Below are positions 26,479-34,978 of a stretch of 64,000 nucleotides of DNA, one piece after another. The stretch covers positions 2,601,501 through 2,665,500 of the forward strand of contig NZ_CP012332.1 in assembly GCF_001263175.1 (NCBI RefSeq), read 5' to 3'. The stretch's first letter is position 1. Every line of letters starts with the position of its first letter. The notes under the pieces are model-generated. The model made no database searches and was not told the DNA's origin. It saw nothing but the letters and a program-made list of their open reading frames with translations. The DNA is from Vulgatibacter incomptus (GTDB lineage: Bacteria > Myxococcota > Myxococcia > Myxococcales > Vulgatibacteraceae). The position numbers and the translations under genes were made by a program.

Positions 26479-26599
26479 GTGGCGGGCTCCTCGAGGCTCT
26501 CGGATCCCGGGTGCGCGCATCGGGATCCCGACGCGCGTTTGTAGCGCGAAGCCGGCAACTTCTGCACGCGCGACCTCGCGCCGAGGATCGCCTTTCGCT

Positions 26600-28132
26600 T
26601 TAGAGCCGCTCGAAGAGATCGTGCAGCGCCCCCGAGGTCAGGCGGGTCACGGTGGTCAGGCGATCGGCGATCTTCCGGAGCTCCCTGGCGCCCCTCTCGA
26701 GCTCTCCGCCGCTGGCGGGCCGAGACACGGGATCATCGATCAGCACACCGTAGATGGAGAAGCCGAGCCGCCGCTTCTCCTCCTGGAGCTCCCGGACGAA
26801 GGGGCTGCTCAGCGGCGCGCCGCCATCGGTCAGGAAGACGATGTCGCCCCTGGAGAGCCGGACGTCCTGGAGCAGGCAGAGCGCCGCCCGGAGCGGCCCC
26901 TCGAAGTCGGTGCCGCCGCCGGGGAAGTGCGTGGCGAAATCCATCACCTGCGCGAGCTCGGCCTCGCGCCTCCCGCCTCTTCCAGGCCCCTTGCTGCGAA
27001 GGAGCTCGAAGCGGGCGAGGGGCACGTCGCTTCCGGAGAAGACGATCGCCTCGGCCCGGCGGTTCTGCCTCCGGGCGATCTCGAGGAGCGCCAGCGAGAT
27101 CCCCTTGGACCAGAGCTCCCTGGGGCCGCGCATGCTGCCCGAGCCGTCCACGCAGACCACCAGCGGACCGCGGCCGCCGCGATCCGAGCCCTGAAGCTCG
27201 TACTCGGCGAGGTCGCGCTCGGCGAGCCTTCGAAGGAAATCGAGTCTCCTCGGCCCTTCGCCGATCAGCGAGACGAGCTCGCTCGGCAGCAGGCGGGAGA
27301 GCTCGCCTCCCCGTCCCACCCGGAACGTCTCCGTGGGCGCTCGGCGGATCCGCCGCTTGCGCGCCGCCAGCGCTTCGAAGCGGAAGGCGCCCGCGATCGC
27401 GGCCAGGCGACGCAGCTTCTCGCTCTCCCGGAGCCTCTCCGCGAGGGCGAGCCGCTCGGCGGCGCCCTCGGGGATTCGGCTGCCCACCGCCTCCGCGAGC
27501 TCCTGGACGAGCTCATCGTCCTCGCCCGCCCGAGCCGCGGCGGCCCTCGTCTGCTCCTGCACCATGCCCGAGAACGACGCAGGCAGCTCGTCGAGAGCGC
27601 CGTCGAAGCGGCTGCCCAGCTCGTCCTTCTTCTCGCGCTCGCGCTCGAGCTCGCGCCGGAACCGCTCTTCGATCCCGGGGGGAAGGCCCTCCTCCCGAAG
27701 CGCGGCGAGGCTCCGCTCGATCTCGCCGATCCGCTCCTCGCTCTTTTCCAGCTCCTTGCCGGCGAGGAGCTCCTCGTCCACGAGGATCTCGCCCTTGCGA
27801 ACCTCGCCGAGCACCGCCTTGCCGATGGCGAGGGCTGCGGAGGCCGAGCGGACGGAATCCAGGGCGCAGGCGCTGCGCAGCTCGGCGAGCTCCGCGGCCG
27901 ACTCCACGAAGGAGAGCACCCGGCGATTCCACTCGAGGGAGCGCCGATCGTCGCTCCGGAAGCGGATCACCAGCTTGAAGCAGACCGCGAAGAGGTCCTC
28001 CAGGAGCTCGCCGAAGTGCGGGAGCAGCCGGCTCCCCTGCTCCACCAGCACATCGATCGCGAGAACGTCGAGGGCGCGTGCGCGGGCATCGCGGTCGTAG
28101 GCGTCGGTCTCGACGAGGTGCGCGTCGTTCAT
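26600..28132 (-). CDS. viaA: VWA-domain protein, ViaA-like partner of the RavA ATPase
   Basis: 510 residues. Long charged helical N-terminal part with a probable coiled coil (ERIGEIERSLAALREEG, RFRRELEREREKKDELGSRF), then a C-terminal von Willebrand A domain with the MIDAS motif VCVDGSGSMRGPRELWSKG, FPGGGTDFEGPL and VFLTDGGAPL. ViaA works with the MoxR ATPase RavA. In E. coli the pair acts on respiratory complexes, fumarate reductase and lipid/aminoglycoside-related stress. The ATG begins 1 nt after the ravA stop, so it is translationally linked. Cytoplasmic. Confidence 0.87.
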   Translation of the reverse strand: MNDAHLVETDAYDRDARARALDVLAIDVLVEQGSRLLPHFGELLEDLFAVCFKLVIRFRSDDRRSLEWNRRVLSFVESAAELAELRSACALDSVRSASAALAIGKAVLGEVRKGEILVDEELLAGKELEKSEERIGEIERSLAALREEGLPPGIEERFRRELEREREKKDELGSRFDGALDELPASFSGMVQEQTRAAAARAGEDDELVQELAEAVGSRIPEGAAERLALAERLRESEKLRRLAAIAGAFRFEALAARKRRIRRAPTETFRVGRGGELSRLLPSELVSLIGEGPRRLDFLRRLAERDLAEYELQGSDRGGRGPLVVCVDGSGSMRGPRELWSKGISLALLEIARRQNRRAEAIVFSGSDVPLARFELLRSKGPGRGGRREAELAQVMDFATHFPGGGTDFEGPLRAALCLLQDVRLSRGDIVFLTDGGAPLSSPFVRELQEEKRRLGFSIYGVLIDDPVSRPASGGELERGARELRKIADRLTTVTRLTSGALHDLFERL

Positions 28133-28133
28133 G

Positions 28134-29285
28134 CTAGTGCCTCGACTCGGCCTCGCGGCTCCCGTCCTCGGCGAGGAGCTGGCGGACCAGCCTGCGGAGC
28201 TCCTCCCGCATGGCGCTCACCTTCTCGAGGGCGCGGCCGCGTCCCCTGGCCTCGTCCACGATCGAATCCACCTTGCGCGCGAGGTCGTGGAGCTTGGACA
28301 GCGCCTCGACCGAGGCCCTGTCGGCGATCTCCTCGTCTTCGTGCGGCCCCTGGGCGCTCTCGGCGACCTCCCGCGCCTGGAAGAGCAGCTTCTCCACCTC
28401 GTCCTCGTGGCCCCGCGAGACGAGGCGCAGCGCCTCCTCCACCGCGCCCTTGTCGTCCGGCTCGGTCCAGAGCACGTGGGACAGGAGCGCGAGGTCGTCC
28501 GAGGTCACCTTCGCTCGGCCGTGGATCGCGGCGCGGGCCCGGAGGAGCTCGAGCGAGAGCCGGTAGCGGCGATCCGAGGCCACCACGTCCTTGTCGAAGA
28601 GGATCCTGCGCAGGGTGGCGAGGTCCTGGAGGATCTCGCCCGGGACCTCCACGGCGGCGGCGTTCGCCCGCAGCTCGGTGAGCTCGTCGAGGCGAAGGGT
28701 CGAGCGGACGGCAGGCGGCCCGGCGCGCAGCATCTGGAGGAAGCGGAAGTCCTCGGCGAGGTATTCGACCTGATAGCGGAGGAGGAAGCGGTCGTAGAGG
28801 GCAGAGAGCTCCTCGTCCTCCGGGAGCTCGTTCGCCGCCCCCACCAGGGAGAGCAGCGGGACCTTCGAGGGCCCGTCTCCGCCGTCGAAGCGGCGCTCGT
28901 TCAGGATCGTCAGCAGGGTGTTGAGGATCGAGGAGGACGCCTTGAACACCTCGTCCAGGAACGCGATGTGGGCCCGCGGGAGCTTGCCCGCGGTGACGCG
29001 CAGATAGCGGTCCTGCTCGAGGCCCTTGAGCGAGATCGGCCCGAAGAGCTCCTCGGTGGTCGTGAATCGCGTGAGCAGCCACTGGAAGTAATCGGCCCCC
29101 TCGATCCGCTGGCAGAGCTCGTGTGCGAGCTCGCTCTTCGCGGTGCCGGGAGGACCGAGCAGGAGGACGTGCTGGCCCGCCACGAGGGCACAGAGGAGGC
29201 CTTCGATGACGTCGTCCCTCTCGAAGAAGGACGCGGAGAGCTCGCTGCGGATGAGGTCGAGGACGCGCTTCGGCTTCGATTCCAT
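28134..29285 (-). CDS. ravA: MoxR-family AAA+ ATPase, RavA subfamily
   Basis: 383 residues. Walker A is LLLGPPGTAKSELAHEL, then the RavA-style LLTRFTTTEELFGPISLKGL, Walker B AHIAFLDEVFKASSSILNTL, and sensor 1 with arginine finger LLSLVGAANELPEDEELSAL followed by YDRFLLR. It lacks the C-terminal LARA domain expected in full-length enterobacterial RavA (~498 aa) and instead ends in a helical, charged tail. Starts at ATG 29285, preceded by AGAGGCGGC. Heads a two-gene operon with viaA. Likely an ATP-driven remodelling chaperone; its client is unknown. Confidence 0.88.
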   Translation of the reverse strand: MESKPKRVLDLIRSELSASFFERDDVIEGLLCALVAGQHVLLLGPPGTAKSELAHELCQRIEGADYFQWLLTRFTTTEELFGPISLKGLEQDRYLRVTAGKLPRAHIAFLDEVFKASSSILNTLLTILNERRFDGGDGPSKVPLLSLVGAANELPEDEELSALYDRFLLRYQVEYLAEDFRFLQMLRAGPPAVRSTLRLDELTELRANAAAVEVPGEILQDLATLRRILFDKDVVASDRRYRLSLELLRARAAIHGRAKVTSDDLALLSHVLWTEPDDKGAVEEALRLVSRGHEDEVEKLLFQAREVAESAQGPHEDEEIADRASVEALSKLHDLARKVDSIVDEARGRGRALEKVSAMREELRRLVRQLLAEDGSREAESRH

Positions 29286-29366
29286 GCCGCCTCTAACCGC
29301 CGCAGGCCCGGATCCCATGCCCGCAGCATTGAGGACCGCGCCGGAACAGCCTAGGATTCGTCCCCA

Positions 29367-31106
29367 ATGGCTTCTTCGACCAGTCCCGCCGAGCCCTTCC
29401 GGCCACACGTATTCGGGAAGTTCTTCCTCCTCCAGAAGCTCGGAATGGGAGGAATGGCGGAGATCTACCGCGCGAAGATGGCGGGGAGCGGCGGCTTCGA
29501 GAAGGAGCTGGTGATCAAGCGGATCCTCCCCGCCCTCTCCTCCGAGTCGCAGTTCGTGCGGATGCTGGTCAACGAGGCCAAGCTCACGGTCGCGCTGACC
29601 CACCCCACGATCGCCCAGATCTTCGAGCTCGGGGAGATCGAGGGCCAGTACTTCATCTCGATGGAGCTGGTGGAGGGCGCCACCCTCCACGACCTCATCT
29701 TCCTCTCGCGGAAGATGGGCAGGCCCCTGACCATCGAGCAGTCGATGTACCTCTGCATCGAGGTGCTCCGAGGTCTGGAGTACGCGCACAAGCGCACCGA
29801 TGGTGCAGGCAGGGCCCTCGGCATCGTCCACTGCGACGTCTCGCCGGACAACGTGATGGTCACCTGGGAAGGGGGCGTGAAGCTCCTGGACTTCGGGGTG
29901 GCCCGCGCCGCGCAGAGCTCCCTCTCCAACTACAAGGAGGGGACGCTCATGGGGAAGCTCAGCTACGCGTCCCCCGAGCAGGCGGAAGGCGAGCGCTTCG
30001 ACCACCGCGTCGATCTCTTCGCGGTGGGCGTGATGTTCTACGAGCTCCTCACCGACACCCACCCCTTCGGCCGCGTCCAGACGGTGGAAGCGCTGATCGA
30101 GTCGCGCAAGAAGAAGGTGGTCCCTCCGTCCAAGATCCGCGCCGGCCTCCCCGCCGAGATCGACGCCTTCGTGTTGAAGAGCCTCGCACGCTCGGTGGAA
30201 AATCGGTTCCAGACGGCCAAGGAGATGGCCGACGAGCTGATGGACGTCCTCTTCCCGACCCCGACCAGCGCCGTCGCCGAGCACCTCTCGGCGTCGATGC
30301 GCGACCTCTACCGGGAGCGGATCGAGCGGCAGCAGCGCCTGCGGGCGAACGACTCCCTCCACATCAAGGTGCTCGCCAACGCCCGGTCGAAGACCGGGGA
30401 GACGCCGGTCCCCGCCCTTCCGGCGCAGCCAACGGAAGCGACGGCGCCACAGCTTCCGCCAGGCCAGGGCACACGGATCTTCGTCTCGGGACTGTCGGAT
30501 TCGACCTTCTCCGAGCCGCCTCCGCCCGGCAGCAGGACCCGCACCTCCTCCCGGTCGGTCCCTCGCAGCGTCGCCTCGGGGCCTTTCCGTGGGAGCCCGC
30601 GACCGGGCCTCATCGCCGCTGCCGCGGCGGCCGGCCTCGTCGCCGGAGCGGGCTCGGTCGTCGGCTGGCAGCGGAGCCAGCCGCCGGCGCTCGTGGTCCT
30701 GAGCGAGCCCGCTGGCGCGGAGGTGCTCTTCGAAGGCGTTCCCCTTGGCCGAACGCCGCTCGTCCTCGACGACTCTCCCGTGCCCCGTGGCGGAGAGGTC
30801 GTCGTGCGTCTGTCGGGATACAAGGACGCGGGCGTGCGCCCGGAGGCCGCCAACAGCCTCCTGGCCCGGGCGAAGGTGTCCCTGGAGTCCTCGATCGGCA
30901 CGTTGCGGGTCGAGTCGCAGCCCCCGGGGGCGCGGGTGACGGTGGACGGCCACTACGTCGGCCTCACGCCGACGGACATCCCGGGCATCGCCACGAACGA
31001 GGCCCACCGGGTCGAGCTCGAGCTGCGCGGCTACCAGCAGGACTCCTTCGTCCACTGGCCGCACGATCCGGGGCCCGTGATTATCCGAACCCTCGAGAGG
31101 CTCTGA
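29367..31106 (+). CDS. Hanks-type Ser/Thr protein kinase with TM helix and PEGA domains
   Basis: 579 residues. Kinase domain (~15-280) with glycine loop LGMGGMAEIYRA, ELVIKRI (ATP Lys), catalytic loop IVHCDVSPDNVMV, LLDFGVAR and YASPEQAEGE. HCD replaces the usual HRD, so it is a non-RD-type kinase that may not need activation-loop phosphorylation. A Pro/Ser-rich linker is followed by a TM helix (LIAAAAAAGLVAGAGSVVGW) and two PEGA repeats outside (PPALVVLSEPAGAEVLFEGV, GTLRVESQPPGARVTVDGHY). This layout is common in Myxococcota signalling. The PP2C at 1957 could reverse its action. Divergent from ravA. Confidence 0.93.
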   Translation: MASSTSPAEPFRPHVFGKFFLLQKLGMGGMAEIYRAKMAGSGGFEKELVIKRILPALSSESQFVRMLVNEAKLTVALTHPTIAQIFELGEIEGQYFISMELVEGATLHDLIFLSRKMGRPLTIEQSMYLCIEVLRGLEYAHKRTDGAGRALGIVHCDVSPDNVMVTWEGGVKLLDFGVARAAQSSLSNYKEGTLMGKLSYASPEQAEGERFDHRVDLFAVGVMFYELLTDTHPFGRVQTVEALIESRKKKVVPPSKIRAGLPAEIDAFVLKSLARSVENRFQTAKEMADELMDVLFPTPTSAVAEHLSASMRDLYRERIERQQRLRANDSLHIKVLANARSKTGETPVPALPAQPTEATAPQLPPGQGTRIFVSGLSDSTFSEPPPPGSRTRTSSRSVPRSVASGPFRGSPRPGLIAAAAAAGLVAGAGSVVGWQRSQPPALVVLSEPAGAEVLFEGVPLGRTPLVLDDSPVPRGGEVVVRLSGYKDAGVRPEAANSLLARAKVSLESSIGTLRVESQPPGARVTVDGHYVGLTPTDIPGIATNEAHRVELELRGYQQDSFVHWPHDPGPVIIRTLERL

Positions 31107-31111
31107 CCCCT

Positions 31112-32932
31112 CTAGCGAAGCGTCGCCCGGAGGCGCTCGAGCCGCGCCCGAAGGATCGGCTCGGGCGGCCGCGCCACCAGCGCCAGATCGAGCATCGTCG
31201 CAGCCGCAGCGGGATCGCCATGGGAGATCGTGCACTCGGCGAGCACCAGCAGCGCCAGCGGCTCCTCGGGAGCGAGGCGGCGAGCGGCAGCCGCGTGGCG
31301 GCAGCCTTCGCCCGGGAGGCCGTCCTGGAACGAGAGATCGGCGAGGCGGGCCGCCGCCTCCCAACGCCCCGGCTGGAGCCGCTCCGCTGACTCCACCGCC
31401 TCGGTGGCCTGGCGTGAGTTGCCGAGCTGCCTCTCCGCGTCCGCCAGCGACATCCAGCTCTCGTAGCGCGACGGCTCGATCCGCACGCGCTCCCGGGCCT
31501 CCAGGAGGAACTCCGGCTCGATGGGGCGCACGGTGGCGAGGATCCTCTCGAACACCCGATCGTAGCCGTCCAGGCGATTCGGGCGCGCGACGATCAGGTT
31601 GTAGAGGAGATTTCCACGGGAGAATAGGTGGGCGGTGACCCGCATCGGGGTCTCGTCCGCGACGAAGCGCACCTCCTGGGCCACGCCGAGCATGCCTCCC
31701 ACGAACGCCCAGCGGAGCCTGCCGAGCTCCAGTTGGGAGATCCGGCCCGCCTGCTCCTCGGGCGCGAGCTCCCGCGCCACGAACGCAGCGGCCGCCGACT
31801 CCAGATCCGGCGACTCGTCCGCGAGCCGCACTCCAGCCGTGAGCGACGCCCTGCCGCTCGCCGTCATCCCGTTGTCGAAGACGAGCTCGTCGCGCTGGAG
31901 CCATCGCGTCGGAAGCTCGAGGGCGAGGCCGTAGCGCGGGCTCCTCACCTCCACGAGCGCGGGAAGGCGATCCCGGAGGACCGCGCCGCCGGCCAGGACC
32001 GCGAGGAGGCCGAAGGCCAGGGGCGCGATCCGGGTGAGGACCGTGGAGCGTAGGCCGGGAGGATCGCCGAGGAGCCTGGGGCTGAGGAGCGCGGTCACCG
32101 TCGCCCCCGCCACGAGGCCGCCCACGTGTCCCCAGTTGTCGACGCCGGAGGAGATCCACCCGATGTAGAGGAATACGAACACCGTGGGCAAGACGGCGCC
32201 GCCGAGGACGCTGCGGTAGCGCGCGGGGAGGATCCGGCGGTACTTCAGCCCGAAGACCACCGCCGCGCCCAACATCCCGTAGGCGATCCCCGACGCCCCC
32301 GCCGAGGCGGCGTCGGTCATCGCGTAGCTGAGCGTCGTGGTGCCGAGGGCGGCGGCGAAGAGGATCAGCAGGTAGTCGAGGGGCCGGTAGGCGTTCTCGA
32401 CCGCCGCGCCGAAGTGGAAGACCACGAAGAGGTTGAAGCCGAGGTGGGCCCAGTCCCGGTGGACGAAGTTGGCGGTGAGCAGCCGCCACAGCTCACCCAG
32501 GTCGTGGAGGAGGGGCCCCGCCTTCGCTCCGAAGTCGAGGAGCGTCCCGGTGTCGACCGGACCCGCGCGCCGGGAGAGCAGGAAGACCGCCACGTTCGCG
32601 AGGGCCAGGGCGATGGTCAGGAGCGGGATCCGCCCGAGGTGGAAGGCGCGGCTGAAGTAGAGGGCCCGGGGCTCGTAGCGTCCGCGGAAGGGCTCGAGCT
32701 CCACCGCCCGGACCCATCCCGCGCCGGTCACCGGCGGGAAGCGGACCTCGCTGGCGGGGTCGATCTGGCCCCGCTCGACGCGCTCCTCGAACTCCTCGAG
32801 CTCGAGGGTCTCCTCGCCTCCCGGGCCCCGGATCGTGATGGTGCTCGACAGGCTCTGAGCGTGTGAAGAAGTCGGTCCCGCCGAATCGGGCCCGACTTCT
32901 TCAGCCGCGCTCCGCGCGGAAACGCTCTTCAT
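31112..32932 (-). CDS. Rhomboid-family intramembrane serine protease with C-terminal tetratricopeptide region
   Basis: 606 residues. An N-terminal GYF/DUF4339-like segment (LEEFEERVERGQIDPASEVR), then a rhomboid core with about six TM helices: WRLLTANFVHRDWAHLGFNL, catalytic Ser in AGASGIAYGMLGA and catalytic His in WGHVGGLVAGA. A soluble ~300-residue region ending in TPR-like units (EVRIEPSRYESWMSLADAER-type) follows. The start at ATG 32932 (GGAG 8 nt upstream) makes the first ~26 residues encode one copy of the dispersed hairpin repeat; no other in-frame start precedes the conserved part. Cleaves TM segments of unknown partners. Tail-to-tail with the kinase gene, 5 nt apart. Confidence 0.85.
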   Translation of the reverse strand: MKSVSARSAAEEVGPDSAGPTSSHAQSLSSTITIRGPGGEETLELEEFEERVERGQIDPASEVRFPPVTGAGWVRAVELEPFRGRYEPRALYFSRAFHLGRIPLLTIALALANVAVFLLSRRAGPVDTGTLLDFGAKAGPLLHDLGELWRLLTANFVHRDWAHLGFNLFVVFHFGAAVENAYRPLDYLLILFAAALGTTTLSYAMTDAASAGASGIAYGMLGAAVVFGLKYRRILPARYRSVLGGAVLPTVFVFLYIGWISSGVDNWGHVGGLVAGATVTALLSPRLLGDPPGLRSTVLTRIAPLAFGLLAVLAGGAVLRDRLPALVEVRSPRYGLALELPTRWLQRDELVFDNGMTASGRASLTAGVRLADESPDLESAAAAFVARELAPEEQAGRISQLELGRLRWAFVGGMLGVAQEVRFVADETPMRVTAHLFSRGNLLYNLIVARPNRLDGYDRVFERILATVRPIEPEFLLEARERVRIEPSRYESWMSLADAERQLGNSRQATEAVESAERLQPGRWEAAARLADLSFQDGLPGEGCRHAAAARRLAPEEPLALLVLAECTISHGDPAAAATMLDLALVARPPEPILRARLERLRATLR

Positions 32933-32957
32933 TTCTGCTCCGCCTTCGGCTCCGCGA
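32865..32957 (+). repeat. Dispersed hairpin repeat, copy C, overlapping the rhomboid N-terminus
   Basis: Hairpin GAAGAAGTCGG / CCGACTTCTTC (32865-32902), then CCGCGC TCC GCGCGG (32905-32919), then GGAAACGC and the TGCTCCGCCTTCGG tail. Unlike the other copies it covers the 5' end of a gene: its minus-strand reading supplies both the ribosome site and the first residues of the rhomboid protein. Confidence 0.75.
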
Positions 32958-33115
32958 GTGGAGATCCTGGTCCGGGAAGTTCCAATGGCCGGTCCGCCGC
33001 CCGGTTCCGACGCCCGACACCCATGCCTCGAAGGCGCTAGGAGCACCTGTCGCCCGATGCTACCATCGCCCGGCTGGGGCGTTCCACCGCTGCCCCGGGC
33101 AAGCGAGGGCCGGCC

Positions 33116-33859
33116 TTGAGACTGATCATCGAGGACGACACGGGCCGGAAGTACCTGGTCCCGCTCGAGCAGGACGAGCTCACAATCGGCCGCCACGAGG
33201 CCAACCACGTCCGGCTGACCGAGCGCAACGTCTCCCGCCGCCACTGTCGCTTCCTCCGCGCGGGCGAGTCGGTCTTCGTCGAGGATCTCCAGAGCTCGAA
33301 CGGCCTCTGGGTGAACGGTAGCCCGATCCTGGGCCGCCGGCAGGTCTCGCCAGGGGATCGGATCTCGGTGGGGGACTACCTGCTCGCGGTCGAGCGCCCG
33401 CCCCGCGAGGCTGCGCCCCCCGAGACGACCTCGACCCTCCCGAAGAGCGGAGGCTCGCCGGGGCCGGCCGGGATCCCGATCCCGCCCTTTCCGGGCAAGG
33501 CCCCTCGGCCGCCCGACGCCGACCTCGACGTCGCGATCGACGCGCCGAGGCTGGTGATCGTCGGAGGCGAGCTCCCGGGCCGGGTGCTGGTCCTCGCGGA
33601 GAAGGAGCTGTGGCTCGGCAGGAGCCCCGGAGCCGATCTCTCGATCGATCACCGCTCGCTGGCGCCGCTCCACTGCCGCATCGAGCCGGTCCCGGGAGGC
33701 GGGCGCCGGATCGTCCGCGCGAACCCCTCGCTCCCGCTCGCGGTCAACGGGGAGTCCTGCGCCGACGCGGTCCTCCGCCCGGGGGACACGGTCGTCGTCG
33801 GCGCCTTGCCGATGCGCATGGTCGGGCCCGGCGAGCTCGTCCGGATCCCGCGCGCCTGA
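33116..33859 (+). CDS. Protein with two FHA domains
   Basis: 247 residues. First FHA ~1-95 with IGRHEANHVRLTERNVSRRH (Arg and Ser of the phosphothreonine pocket) and LQSSNGLWVNG. A Pro/Gly-rich linker follows (~100-140). The second FHA-like domain (~145-245) has WLGRSPGADLSIDHRSLAPL and ends near the C-terminus. FHA domains bind phosphothreonine; this one could read out the nearby kinase at 29367. In the second domain the pocket looks less canonical. The TTG start at 33116 is chosen because the domain begins at once; GAGGG lies 7 nt upstream. No TM segment. Confidence 0.85.
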   Translation: MRLIIEDDTGRKYLVPLEQDELTIGRHEANHVRLTERNVSRRHCRFLRAGESVFVEDLQSSNGLWVNGSPILGRRQVSPGDRISVGDYLLAVERPPREAAPPETTSTLPKSGGSPGPAGIPIPPFPGKAPRPPDADLDVAIDAPRLVIVGGELPGRVLVLAEKELWLGRSPGADLSIDHRSLAPLHCRIEPVPGGGRRIVRANPSLPLAVNGESCADAVLRPGDTVVVGALPMRMVGPGELVRIPRA

Positions 33860-33914
33860 AGGAATCGGCCAGCCGGGCACGGTTCTCGCGCAGACAACGA
33901 CGCTCTCGTTTGGC

Positions 33915-34694
33915 TCAGCGTCCCGAGAAGCGAGGCTCCCGGCGCTCGAGCACCGCCGCGATCCCTTCCTGGGCGTCCTCGGAAGCGAACGAGGCCCGCC
34001 GAAGCGCCTCCACCTCCGCCACCGCCGCCGCGGGGAGCTCGCGCCGCCGCATCAGGGTGAGGATCCGCTTCATGCCCTGGACCGCTCGCGGCGAGTTGCG
34101 GGCGATCCGCTCCGCGAGCTCGACGGCCCTGTCCAGCGCCTGGCCCTCGGGCACCACCTCGTCCACGAGGCCGAGCTCCAGGGCCTCACTGGCGCCGATG
34201 GGATCGCCGGTGAAGAAGAGGCGCTTGGCGCGCGAGAGGCCCACGAGCTCCACGAAGCGCTGCAGGCCCTCCGGCGCATAGACGATCCCGAGGCGCGCGG
34301 GCGGCATCGCGATGGTCGCGTTCTCGGCGGCGATCCGTAGATCGCAGGCGACCGCGAGCTCACCGCCGGCGCCGAAGGCCGCGCCGTTCACCGCCGCGAT
34401 CACCGGCGGCGCCGCCCGCTCGAGCGCGTGGAGGGTCTCCTGCAGGGCCACGTCCGGGAGGCGCTCCTCGGAGCCCCCCTTCTCTCGCAGCACGCGCAGG
34501 TCGTACCCGGAGCAGAACGCGCGCGGGCCCTCGCCCGTGAGGACGAGGCAGCGCGCGCCCTCGGCGTCGGAGGCCACGGCCGCCGACCGGAGCGCCTCGA
34601 GGAGCTCGGGATCCACGGCGTTCCGCTTGGCCTCGTTGGCCAGAGTGAACACGTGGACGCCGCCCTCCCGGCGATCGATATGAAGCGCGCCCAT
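33915..34694 (-). CDS. Enoyl-CoA hydratase/isomerase (crotonase) family protein
   Basis: 259 residues, crotonase fold. Oxyanion-hole segments: AFCSGYDLRVL and AAFGAGGELAVACDLRIA. Where hydratases have the catalytic Glu in (Q)PExxLG, this has AMPPARLGIVYAPEG, so the first catalytic Glu is missing and a plain hydratase activity is doubtful; isomerase or other crotonase chemistry is possible. Final gene of a biotin carboxylase, biotin carrier and crotonase operon, 11 nt after the carrier gene. Leucine/isovalerate breakdown (methylglutaconyl-CoA step) is one reading, unproven. Confidence 0.82.
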   Translation of the reverse strand: MGALHIDRREGGVHVFTLANEAKRNAVDPELLEALRSAAVASDAEGARCLVLTGEGPRAFCSGYDLRVLREKGGSEERLPDVALQETLHALERAAPPVIAAVNGAAFGAGGELAVACDLRIAAENATIAMPPARLGIVYAPEGLQRFVELVGLSRAKRLFFTGDPIGASEALELGLVDEVVPEGQALDRAVELAERIARNSPRAVQGMKRILTLMRRRELPAAAVAEVEALRRASFASEDAQEGIAAVLERREPRFSGR

Positions 34695-34705
34695 GAGATG
34701 AGTGC

Positions 34706-34927
34706 CTAACCGATCACCATCAGCACGTCGCCTTCCTGGACGGCCTGCCCCTCGGAGCAGCGCACGTCCTGGACGACGCCGTTCTCCGGCGCCTCCAGCG
34801 GCATCTCCATCTTCATCGACTCGAGGATGACGAGCACGTCGCCCTCGCTGACCGCGTCACCCTTCCGCTTCTCGATCTTCCAGATGGTGCCGGTGATGTG
34901 GGCGGGGATCTCGACTGCCATGCTCAT
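34706..34927 (-). CDS. Biotin carboxyl carrier (biotinyl domain) protein
   Basis: 73 residues, only a biotinyl domain. The ESMKMEMP motif holds the biotinylated Lys (SMKM), flanked by GDAVSEGDVLVILE and AVQEGDVLMVIG. It carries carboxylated biotin between a biotin carboxylase and a carboxyltransferase. It is encoded separately, as in the acyl-CoA carboxylases of several deltaproteobacteria and actinomycetes, rather than fused to the carboxylase. Lies 51 nt downstream of the carboxylase gene. Cytoplasmic. Confidence 0.9.
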   Translation of the reverse strand: MSMAVEIPAHITGTIWKIEKRKGDAVSEGDVLVILESMKMEMPLEAPENGVVQDVRCSEGQAVQEGDVLMVIG

Positions 34928-34978
34928 GCCTCTCGTTGGGAAGTGTGCGGGGCGGAGACTACCCCAACCCGCGGCCGA

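Noticed and set aside
28134-32489. A very long open frame on the minus strand spanning ravA, the kinase gene and part of the rhomboid gene
   Set aside because: Only its last ~380 residues (RavA) read like a protein; the rest is Arg/Pro/Gly-rich antisense of recognised genes, as expected at ~70% GC.
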